DNA from: Aplysia californica
Lineage: Eukaryota > Mollusca > Gastropoda > Aplysiida > Aplysiidae
NCBI RefSeq assembly: GCF_000002075.1
Contig: NW_004797320.1
Span: 915,940 to 979,939 of the forward strand
DNA length: 64,000 nucleotides
Direction: 5' to 3'
Part shown: positions 33,701 through 45,615 of the stretch, in pieces
Layout of the letters: each line of letters opens with the position of its first letter
How positions within the stretch are numbered: position 1 is the first letter of the stretch
Program-made: the position numbers and the translations under genes
Notes under the pieces: generated by a model
What the model was told of the DNA's origin: nothing
Databases searched by the model: none
The model's input: only the letters and a program-made list of their open reading frames with translations

Positions 33701-36700
33701 GGCAACAAACATAGAAAATGGACCTTGAGGGTCACTCCTCCCATTAAGTTAATGGGTTTTTAAGTGGACTGGGCTTTCGGCTCCTACCCATTGACTTCAT
33801 TTGTTTTTTTAAGACAAATAATGACCTAGAGATGATATAGGCACCTGAGGGAAGATGGAACGGTTTGCTTAAAAAAAAAACAACTACAAAGGAGTTGGAG
33901 TCCCCACTGAAATCTAAAGGACATGGAATATTTTTCCGTTTAGCCGGGCTGCTCTAACAGATGTGAAAACCAGGAATTTTGTTATCTTTCGATTTACTGT
34001 TTTCAGATGAAACATGTTTGGTTCAAGTGAACTCTACTGGATGAGCATCATGTCTAAGTGGTCTTCGTTGTTTTGATTTTGAGGCAGGTGAAACACAATG
34101 GTCGAGAGTGAATTTTTACGTGGCATTGTCACTATGGTTGGATAGCATCATATATGCACAAGCTGTCACAAACTTAAACATTTTGATACTGAAATTTGCT
34201 TCTTTTTTTTTTACATAATAACACTCTTTGACATAGATCTAGTTTTCAATATAATTTAAAACAGCAATTTAACATTACAAGAAAAATCACACTTTGAGAC
34301 TTCTTTACTTCTTTTCGTTAAATTCTAGATCAAGTTTGAATCAAACTTTGCAAAGATAAAAGTGGAATGTCAAATACCTTCAGCATTCAATCCCCTGTTG
34401 GCCTCAGTCTTCAGCCACTCAGCACACCACTGCTCCGTGACTCCACCTCCTGGTAGAACCCGTGCGTCCGTCACCACACCATCCACTGTATGCAAACATT
34501 GCCACACTCGTTCTCTGAGCAGCTGGCTCGACATGTCACAGGAGCTCTGAACAAGCACAGTCTGAGGACCGAAGATTGCTCGTAATCATACTAAAGAGGA
34601 AATAATAATTGTATGGGTTAAAAATATTTAACGTCCTTTTCAACATTATAAGTGTAAAGATTACTAAAGAGGCTGGATCTCCGAATTAATCTTCCTTCTC
34701 CGCTACAACCATGCCAAGTGGGTGAGGAGTCTTTTTTCGTAAGAGTTTTACAGCACTTGCAACACAATAAGGTCATATAAGTGCCGAAGAATAGATGTGT
34801 TACAAGAGAGTAACATACACAAAAAAGAAGGAGAGATAAGGACGATAGATGTTCGATAGGAAAGAAGGAGCAAACCACACCAGAGCACCCACCAACCACC
34901 CATTGAGGAGTCTTGAATACTCCTTGAACAACCCAAGTTCAAAAAGCCTGTTTTGGACTTAAACTCCTGCCATCTGCATCATAGCCTAGATAGAATGATG
35001 TCAGCCCAGTTCCATAACATAAGAAAGAAATAATAACTCGATTAAAGGTTGAAAACAAGAAATACGTTTGGCGCAAAGAGAAAATTTACATTTATTAATT
35101 ATTCCAATAATAGTGGCATGAAAAGAGCTCAGCCATAATTTAAAAATTTGACTTGAGTATTTGATTTAAAGTATACAGTCAGGGAAAGATAACAAGGACA
35201 TGCAAAATTTGAAATCATGGATAGCTCGTACAATATGCCATTCCCCCAAACCCCCAAAACCATTTTCTATATATTGGCAACACCGTTTTCTCATACACCC
35301 CTTCAGTTTTGTTAGACAGTTCACCTTAAGGACTGGTGGGGCACCTGAGGTCTATTTTGGCTATTACAAGTCCTAGAGTGCCGATATTTGCTGTGGGACA
35401 TCGTGTGTTATTGGGGATTTTAAATCAATAGTTCAAAAAGTATATTGTGAATCAGTTGCTATGGAAACGGTGGCCATTTTGGATTTTGTATACCTTTTTC
35501 AATCCCATTTTATTTCCTTATTTATTAACCGCTTTACTTCTAATTTGGCATGCCAACAGTACATATGTAGCTCTTAAATTTGGCTTGTTGAATTTTTAAT
35601 ATATATATGCTTTAGTTTTTATTTTATGACATTTACAATTGAGATGTTGCAAAAAAAGTGAAAAAAATGGAAAATTCATTCTTTCTAAGCCCTTAAATCA
35701 ACTAGGTGTTGTTTGTATCCTGTGAAAGTTACATTAAAATTAAATAAGAAACAGAGCAGAAAATTGGGATAATATATGAAAAAATAGAATTGTGAGAAAA
35801 CAGCCGAAACAGGTAAGAAAAGGCTAGACAACATGTGCTTTCGCCGAAAAACCTGACAAAAAACCACAGCTTTAGGGTGTAGCAAGGCTTACATACGTTT
35901 CTGGATATTGTTCAGGAAGTGTCCAGGTACTATAATATGTAATAAACCCAACTTACAAAATTTGACCCCCAAACACGATTTCTAGGTGCCCCACCAGCCC
36001 TTAAAAAACACCATCAAACTTTCAAACAATTGTCTTGAATTCAAATCGTCCTATGCACATTATGGAAAACAACACACCCATCTTTATCGAGAGTAGGCTA
36101 TCATCAGTTTAGATGAGCTCATCGCCGGGGAGCATGATACACAGACTGCTGGAATTGAGGTGCATCATTGCACATTATCTGTAATGTGTGTAGGGTACTA
36201 GAACTTTCCTGAATCAAGTCATGTGAGGATGGGTGCTGGCTGGTGGACGCACAGTGTGGGTTGCATTGGGCTGTATGGAGTGTGAATTATGTTTGTGTTT
36301 GTGTACAGTAGTCTCCGCCTAAACGCATGGTACTCGGGAGGGCTCCTTAGCGTGTGTTTATATGGAGCGTGCGTTTACATGAACCTTAGCAAAGGGAGGA
36401 AGGGACGCAGTCATCTCATTGCCTTGATATTCTAGTTACCTCCCTTTGGGGTGGGGGTTACTTTGGGCCGATAATGTGACGCCACGTGACTGTTTTGTGA
36501 AAGATTCCCCGACTGCGGCGTTGAATGAGTGTGTGGGGGGGGGGCAGAAAACAGACTCAATGTAACGAATACACCATAAAATGTCGGGAACAGATAGCCT
36601 AAAAGGAAATTGTTGGTGAGAGTCATAGAGACAACGGCCCAGCCACGTGGCTTTCAAAGCCACCACCCCCGACCGTAAATTCATGAACAAGCATTCATGC

Positions 36701-39700
36701 GTGTTGCGCATCATAGGCCTAGTTCTAACTAAACATTAAATGCAGTCACTCAAACACCAGTCAGAAACCTTCTCTCAAACAGATGCATTTCTAGTGACCA
36801 ATCAAATAACATTTCAGTCCCCCAACCCCCCAACCTCCGAACATTTCATCAAACAGTCCTAGACCTATGCGTCTGGAAAGTTGAGTGGGAAAACGCTGTC
36901 CATCACTCTCTTTGTTCGGCGTGAGGGGCAGTCTCACCAAATATCTGGTTTTCTAGACTTGTCTTATACAAGCTGTGCAGATCGTACAGTAGTCGTAGTG
37001 AAAATTTCCCTTAGTCAAGCTTTACCTGTCAGCGTGTTTCGCAGATCGGAGCGTGCGTTTAGAGGGAGTGACCGTGCGTTTGTACGTCTAAATTATATTG
37101 TAAAAAACCTGTCAGATGACGATAGCGTGCGTTTGAGCAGAGCGTGCTTTTGTATGGCGTGCGTTTAGGCGGAGACTACGGTAGGCCTACATGGTGTGTG
37201 TGTAAGATTATTTGAATGTGAAGGTACAGCTCGGGAACTGATTACAGTATTACGAAGATTACAAAAGAGGGGCAAGTGGCATGCTCTGACCAGTGTTGGT
37301 TACATCATCATGATCATAATCTGACATAAGAGCAATTTTATTTTTGTTGAAAGCTCATCAACAACACTCTCTTCCATTCCTCTGGCTTCGACACAGAAAA
37401 AGGCGTTCGCACTAACCATTCTTCTGTCCTTTTATCCATACCAGGTAGCCTACTTTTCATGATGGCAGAGAAGAGAAAACTTTAATTGTCTGACAATAAA
37501 AACCAAACGCCAGATTTTAGCAGAGGTTGACACGAAGTCCTGCTCTGAGTCGGAAATTTGTAAGAGATTTGGTATTTCCAATTCAACACTTTCCATGTAT
37601 CTAAAAAATCAAGATGAAATAAAAAATGCCAGCACTGCATGTCAACCCGACAGAAAGTGAGCACACTTTGCCAAATTGAGAACATCAAATTGGCATGGTT
37701 CTCGTTAGCATGTGCTGTGTCTTTTCCTGTCAAAAGTGCCATCCTGATGACAAAAGCAGATAAAAATCGCAACAGAACTTGGCCTTGACTTCACATGCAA
37801 CACGGGTGGGTTGGACAGGTTCAAAAAGAGACACGGCATCACTTAAAAAGCTGCCTACCTTTAATCTGCTCCAGAAAATCCATTACACTGTTTATTTTCT
37901 CACAACTGTACCATCAGTTAACAACCCTTGAATTTCTTCTATAGTGGTCTCAGCCTACGATTCCAGTGCTTGAGAGCAAGAAAAAAGAGATTTTAGTCAA
38001 TCCATCAGGTGGAGAATCCACTGTGAATCATGGTCAGGCTTGCAGTCAGCAAAACGATCTTCCCTGACATTGAAATGAACTAACATGACCCCTGGGTGGG
38101 TTTATGACCTATAAGGAGCAAAGAGTGGTGGCCATGATGACCAAACAAATTGTTCTCTAGCACTGAAAGTGACATAGACCCACCCATTCAGTTTAACAAC
38201 ATAATGACTAACCTGAACATCTGCCATGTTAGAAATGACAGCATACTTTTCAAAACTTGGATCTCCTTGAAACACAGTACCCTTTACAGCATCACTAAAA
38301 GACTCAATATGAAGACTGCACACATCTGTCTGGAGACAAATACAACATATATATAATGATTTATACGAAACACAAACATCATTAAACATATTTGAGCCAA
38401 TAATAGTTTTAGTTTTAGTTTAAGAAAGAGTTCTATTGCATTAAAAAACAAAAAGTAAAAGGTCATATAAGTGCCAAAAATTAGAGGCGTTACCAAAGAG
38501 TAACAAACATAAAAAAAGGAGGAGAGATAAGAACGATAAATGTTTTACTAGGAAGGAGCAAACTACACCAGAGGATCCACCAACCACCGAAAAGAGCCAA
38601 TAAAAATAAAATGAACAATTACTAAGGAAGCATCGACGCCAACAAACAGGACACCTAGTGATCTAAAACAGCTATTTTCCTTTAGGCAACAAAGCATAAA
38701 TCCCAAACAATTTCTTTTTAAAAGCTGAGCTTGAAACAAAGCCAAATATGACGCTGGGAGCGTCCGAGGCTGGGAGCGTCCGGCAGAAATAACCCTGTTC
38801 CCCATTGGATGCTGGACTAGTGACAACTGTTTTGTTTTATTTAGTGCTAGTTTTTGCTTGTTTTTCGGAATTATTCTCGAACCAAGGGTTTTAGTAATGA
38901 CTAAGCCTTTGTTTCCGCTATTTAGAAGTTGGAGGTAAGCTTTTGGGGTTATAATGAGACAAAGTGCACTAGATAGGTGGCTGTAGAAAAAACCTCCGGG
39001 AAACGGTGGAGAAAACTCACGGCTTAAAGAGTTAATTTACATTGAGGACAGCAAAGACCAACTATCTTACCACACTAGCTTCTGTCACATAAACCAACAG
39101 AGGCACACAGTGAGCATGGCCCAGCACACTCAGCGTGTGATGAGACACGTGTTGAATGGGCAGAATGTTAGTGTTCAGACACTCTATCAACACAACGTCG
39201 CTTATTTTGCCACGGACAAGAACTGCTCCTACACTTATCTGAAAATGAGAAAAGAGACAAAGAAAACTAAAATAAAAACTCCTGCGGTAAAAATAATAGG
39301 AAAACTATTTCATGAAATAATATGGACAAGACGGATAAAAACGCCTTTTGACAAGGTAAACAGAACAGTTTTCAAACATACAACTACAACAACAGGGCAA
39401 CAAATTTAACTATTTCTCTGAAAAAAAAAAATAGGCCAAAATATTTCATCTGTGGAAACCACATTTAATCTGGATTTTTCCTCAAGAGAATTCTTCTTAC
39501 AGACTCTCCCAGTATGCCCGTTGTGTGACTGAATGTTTGAAACAACAGATAACCAGGTTTTCTACCATCGGACTCTCTACAATATCATTATCAGAACCAC
39601 TCTTCTCCCTCCAGGACCATACTCTCAGTAGTGGGTCTATGGGACAACACACCAATTTTAAAGCCTGGACATACCACCTCACTGTCAAAATTGAAATGTA

Positions 39701-42700
39701 GAGTGAAAAACTTGAGCATCAATGGAGCAAGGACAATAACAACTAGTTCATAATGTTTATCTTTTTGGCAAAAATTTGAGGTTAGCTGACCACAACGTCA
39801 CTGCAAGTAAAAAATATTTGAGTGGATGAAAATTAAATGTTAACATTTTAACTCTGATATTACAAAACATAAATGGTTCTCCTGGTTCAATGTCACCTGT
39901 CATGTTTGGTACTCACTTCCTTCAGGGTGTTCACTATCCTCTGAGCCCATTGTACTTCCTCTGGGTCTAGGCTGCATGAGCCTCTGTCGTCAATCAGCGT
40001 CTTGCTGCTCAGTGTAGGCTTATAGCCTTTGTGGTGGTGGGAAATGGTCAGGTCTCCATTCACTAACTGAAATTTGATTCACAGCTTGTCAAAAGGGAGC
40101 ACACGAGCAAAACAAATAGTTTCTCATTCAGACAAAAAGTCCAGCACATTGTCAATATTTAGGGCACAGCCTGGATACAATAAGCATAAATTTATCAAAA
40201 CATCACTCAAAAGTGTAATCAACTTTATATTAAATAGTTTAATAGACCACTTCTTATTCATTTTCAAGGGAGAAATATATCTAGTCGTGACTTTCAGTAA
40301 TTCTGGAGACATCTGATCCCAAAAGTCATGACACTTATCATTTTATCACTGCCAAAGGCTCCTAATCGGATATATGATAATATTCATTTAGTTAAAACAC
40401 CACATACAAGTACTGGAATACAATCATTACCTAGTTTGTAATAAATCCTTCAAGAGTTCTTCAACTAAAGAGAGGATTGGTATGAAAAGCTGACAATGTA
40501 TAATAAATCATTCACATCTTCCTGAACACATACCTTAGATGCTATTCAGTCCATATTAATTAATGTACTATAGAGCCAGAATTCATACAATACTATCATT
40601 TGAACAAACCTAATACAGCTGGGTATCTGTCCACACCTCAAACCTGCAGATTTAGAGTAAGTTAAAATACAAACCCCATTCAGTTTTTCAAAACCTGAAA
40701 CATTTTTTAACAGGTGGTTTTCACTCGCTCATAGACACAATTTAAATCATTAATGAGGCAAGTTTCAACCCTGTCTGTCAGGACTAAACTGGACTAAGAA
40801 GGATACAGTGTCCCAGTAGAAAGACCAAGATATTCGATAAAAGTTCTCCCCGCGTGAAAATTGAACTTGGTCTTCTGTATGCGACAGTAAAGTGCCTAAC
40901 AGCTACACCACGGCTGCTAGTCTGGTCCAGTTCAACAAATTAGTCGTGCAGAGGGAGAACTGGTAGTCACTTACTATAGCCCTCTTTAGGGACTTGTCAC
41001 TTCTAAGTGGCTGCAGAATCTCTTCCTCACACTGCACCAGCAGACCAGGGATCAAAGAAGCCGCAGACGGCACAGATGATGACGACACAGCTATACAGTC
41101 AATGAGATGGACGTTGAAGCTGGAGCAAGAGAAATGAATAGCATAAACATCTGCCTTTACATTGAAAAGCACTGAAAGAAACAAAGAAAAGGAAACCACA
41201 TTCTCATCTGTACAAAACAGATTATATGAGAGAAAGAGTCAATAGCTAAGACGTTATTGTTTAATGTTAAAAGATTACGGCAAAGCCTGCAGCTGGGCCA
41301 CAGATGATAATTTACTAGATACTAGATCTATGTGGAAACTAACAGCGAAACTGGTTACGCACACACACCCAAAAAGCAGACTGGAGTCCAGAATGAATTT
41401 GGAGTCACTAGTTATCATCTCATTGTCAAAAGTTAAAATATTATACTAGTTCTACCAATAAAAGAGAGCTTACAACAAACTGACTGTTAAAGTCAATACG
41501 CCTTAGCCTTACGTCCCAATATCTGAGTATTTGTATCCTCATTGGAAAAAAAAACCCAAACAAAAAGCATTTCAATTTCCAATTTCTTCATTTAAAAACA
41601 TGCATGCAAATAATATACAGTATAACACAGATAAGTCGATTTCGTCAGGACCCTCCTCAGTAGTTCGAGGGATATTGTACAAAGATAAAGAAGAAAAAAA
41701 ACCTGAGAACGCAGGCACAGTTCGACGGATGCGTGATTTCGAGTCTTTTGTGTTCAATCTATCCATGTTATAATGTATATCCATGCATAATTTACTATGT
41801 CCAGTAAAAATATAATCACAACCTTAGCTGAAGCAAAAAAAACACCCTTTTCCAGTAACCTCGATAAGATCATTACCTTTCAGTTTCTGTATGTTTTATC
41901 TGTTTTTCAAAAGCCTCCACTGCCAATTTCATCAGAGGATCCGGCTTCAATGAAGCATAATCAGAGGTAAGATTGATGGACAATATGGCTGATCTTTCAT
42001 CTGAATGCTGCTCGTTTTTTGATTTATGCAGAAATTCTTGGCTAAAAGATTCTGAATCCTCTTCCACAAATTTGTGAAAGGTACCATTAACTTCATCCAC
42101 CAAGCAATCTTTGAATGTGGTCCCGAATTTCAGAGTTGACTCGGTAGAATCTAACACTGAAGTGCATCCATCACTGAAAGTCTTGATGCCTCCGTCATCT
42201 TCCTGTGTAAGTCCCACTACATCCCCTGGTGAGAAGTGCCTGCTAGACATTGCCATATTCATGGCAATAGAAAGCTTGGATGCCGAAGTTTTCTGAAGTA
42301 GCAATTTCTCGAGTAAAGATTGTCTTCCCTCATCATGACTCTGGCCTGCAATTTCTTTGTCACACGATTTTTGAATACTAAGTTTGTTGCCTTCATTGTT
42401 CATGGTTGCTCTGCCGTATGAATTTTGCACAATTTGTTCATCCCCCTTCCAAAATGCATTTGTTCCATCACGAAAATTTGACACACATTTAATTTTGTTA
42501 ATTTCCTTTAAAGCTTCAGTACCACAGGATTCTTCAACATCTGCATTCACTCTTTTAGAGGAAGAAATGGAAGAACATGGACTGCTACTGTCACATGGGT
42601 TACTTTCAGACAAGCCTGTAGCCTTCATTGATGATGAAAGCATGACCAGAGAACTTTCATTGTCTTCACAACTGATTACTTTTTCATGCAAAGTTTGAGC

Positions 42701-45544
42701 ATTATTAGTCTCACTGTTTGTCTTGGGGAAATCTTTGCCTGCATCTTTTTCATTTGACATTGTATAATGGCGGCTCAATAATGCCATGTTTGTTCTTTTT
42801 GCCACACCGATTGACGCAAGCATTGCATTCAAGGAGTGGATTTCATTTTTAACATTTACCACATTTGAAGAATGTCCATTTCTTAAGCACTCCTCTTGGT
42901 TTTTTTCAGATTCATTGCTACTGTCAGAGCTGCAGAGACTAGTATTTTCATTTTTATACGTCTCAAAAGTCTCACTATCAAAATTTGCATCCTGACTTGG
43001 AACCAAGTGCAGAATTGAAGTCACTGGTGCCAACTGTTTTGGTTGAATTTCAACACATTCTGAATTATCTCTACGGCTAAAACAATTTGAAGATTCCTGG
43101 GAAGCATCCTGGTCTGATACATTGCATATATTGACCAAACTAGATGATGTACACAGGTTGATGTCATTGCTTTCAGAACTTTCTCCATCAATTCCTGAGT
43201 CTACAATACAATGACTAAATTCATCTGATTCTTCACTTTCCTGACGCTTCACAGCTGTCTTGTCATGCACATCATCAAAGTCTACAGCTATGGGGTAATG
43301 TATTCTAGCATTTCTGAACAAAGTAGTATCACTGTTGGCTATTGTGTGGGCATCTGTTAAATAAGATCCAGATCTTGCTCCCATAAGATGAGGTGGTGGA
43401 ACTGGTTCAACTACAACATTGACGTACTGACGGTTGTCTGTGTCATCAAAACAATCTTCAAAATCTGAATCGTGCAAAGACCCATCTCTGGCTGAAGTAA
43501 TCAGGTTTGAAAAGTTTGCCTCAGACAGGTTCTTACTGAAATCTGCACTAGAATCAGCACTCATTTCAACTTGATCTCGCTTATCATTTATTGTAGAGTC
43601 TTCACCATCTTTATGAGTCACAGAAGAGAAAAACCAGTCAATATCAGAATTGTCAGAATCTTCACTGGACGGTGATGACATTTTTAAGTACACAATATCT
43701 GTCTCTGGCACATCGCTCTTTACACAGAGTCCATTAGGATTTTCCCCCTCAGTTTCAGCATTTACATCAAACATGTAAGCTGCAGAATTGTCTCTCGTCA
43801 ATGGTAATGTCACTGGGTCGATGCAGCATGGCTGAGGTACAGGTGCAGCATGAGCAAAGGGCACCGAGTCTTCGGGCACACAATTAGAGTCAGTGCAATG
43901 ACTTAGAGATTCATTATCACAAACAGGAGCATCTACTGGTACAGCACAAGATGACACATTTGTGGTTATTTTATGGGGTTCTTCCACAAGAGGTGGCTGG
44001 TCTTCGGATATAAGAGGTATAGCAATATCTTCAACTTTCGTCAATAGCTCTGAAACAGCCTCTTGCATTAGAGTGAGAGACTTGCGTTGTGAGATGCCCT
44101 GAGGAAGAGAGTAAATTAATAGACTGAATATCACGCTGTTACTTAAGATAATTTAACATTTTCCAGTCACACAGTCAGCAGTACAAAATATCCCATCTGG
44201 TCACCTAGCCATGAGAGCAACTGCAACCGACTTCTTGGGCCTGGCCAGATGACTGGAACGGATAATTTTCACCGGCTGACAACAAACTGTTAAATGACTT
44301 GCAGTTTTCAACCGACTGAATTTGAAAGGGAATGGATAATGTACACAGCAGTGTATTTTACAAGAAATTAATCGCACAGTTCTTAAAGAAAAAAATGAAT
44401 CATACACCATGTTCAATTGCTACTGGAAAACAGAATGAATTCTAGGCATAAACTTTTTGTTCCGTGCAACGACCAAAATAGGACCATGACCAAACAAAAA
44501 AAAAGAAAGAAAGAAAAAACAACAAGAAAACAGCATTTTGAGCTGTCCTAAGCTTCAAATAAAAATTAGTAAAGCTAAATGTCGCTGTTTTTGCCAGCTG
44601 TGAGTAAACGTCCTTCAGTAACTTTTGAAGGATTCTAAGAAACCATTTAAGAATCATTACTATGGCCTTCACATCATACAGCAATATGATCAGGAAATTT
44701 TCAAGGAATCCAATATTTGTAGTGACTCTGAAAACTCACCAACTGCTGCAGCTGACACACAGCTTTTATAATCCTGACCATGAAGAAAAGTAAAGTCTTT
44801 GTCCCTGAACCGTGTAGTTTGTGGTGAGACTGTAGAGCCTGAATCACAATTTCTCCAGCTGGATGCTGTGAAACGAAAACACCACTATGATTTCATGTGT
44901 CTGCCGTCAGTGACCTATCAACAGGGCTGCCTACCTCAAAGTTCCAATTTCAGGTAAGTTCAGGGTCTGTTTCAGGTATTTTGGCCCAAAATCAGTAGTG
45001 CATAGACAAAGAAGGAAAAAAAAAAAGATTGTTGCCCCGGTACCCATAGTAACCATCGAACGGGGCTTGCCTTTTGTGATATTGGGAAATAATATTTTGA
45101 AAACTTGTTTGTGCATGCACATATATGTGTGCATGTGTGTGTTTTAGTTTAAGTAGAGGTTTTACAGCACTCGCAACAGCATAAGGTCATATGAGCGCCA
45201 AAGAGTGGATGTAAACAGAGAAGTCCTTATAAGGAATCAGGCTTACTCTACTCACCTCTCTAGCTTCAACAGCACAAAGTCTGCTTCGACTATCAAGGCA
45301 TCCTGGAAATAGCGGGTCACAAGAGTGTGACAAACATACAAAAGAAGTAGAGGAAAAATGATGATAGTAAGGATTAGGAAAGGTAAAGCAGCAGTTCCCT
45401 GTTGCAGTTCAGGCAGTTATGAGCATGACATTGATGAATCAGCCTATTTACAATTCCAATTCCACTGTGCATAAGAACATGGTGAATGTCCCCCCTTTGG
45501 AAATGGCCTAAAGACACTTGAGTCAGTAGCACCTCCCAGAAGGG

Positions 45545-45615
<71 letters not shown>

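Larger units (their letters stand above)
34562..38212 (-). other. BBS12 intron rich in Tigger-type elements
   Basis: This 3.65-kb intron contains a SINE tail copy (34735-34900), a complete type B Tigger-like MITE (36306-37181), a CENP-B-like transposase relic (37461-37850) and a truncated type A MITE (37941-38135). The part from 34900 to 36300 is AT-rich with no clear element. Confidence 0.6.

Noticed and set aside
41873-44134. 753-codon open frame as an independent single-exon gene
   Set aside because: Its ends match BBS12, it has in-phase splice sites joining it to neighbouring BBS12 exons, and the first usable frame part before 44098 is intron sequence.
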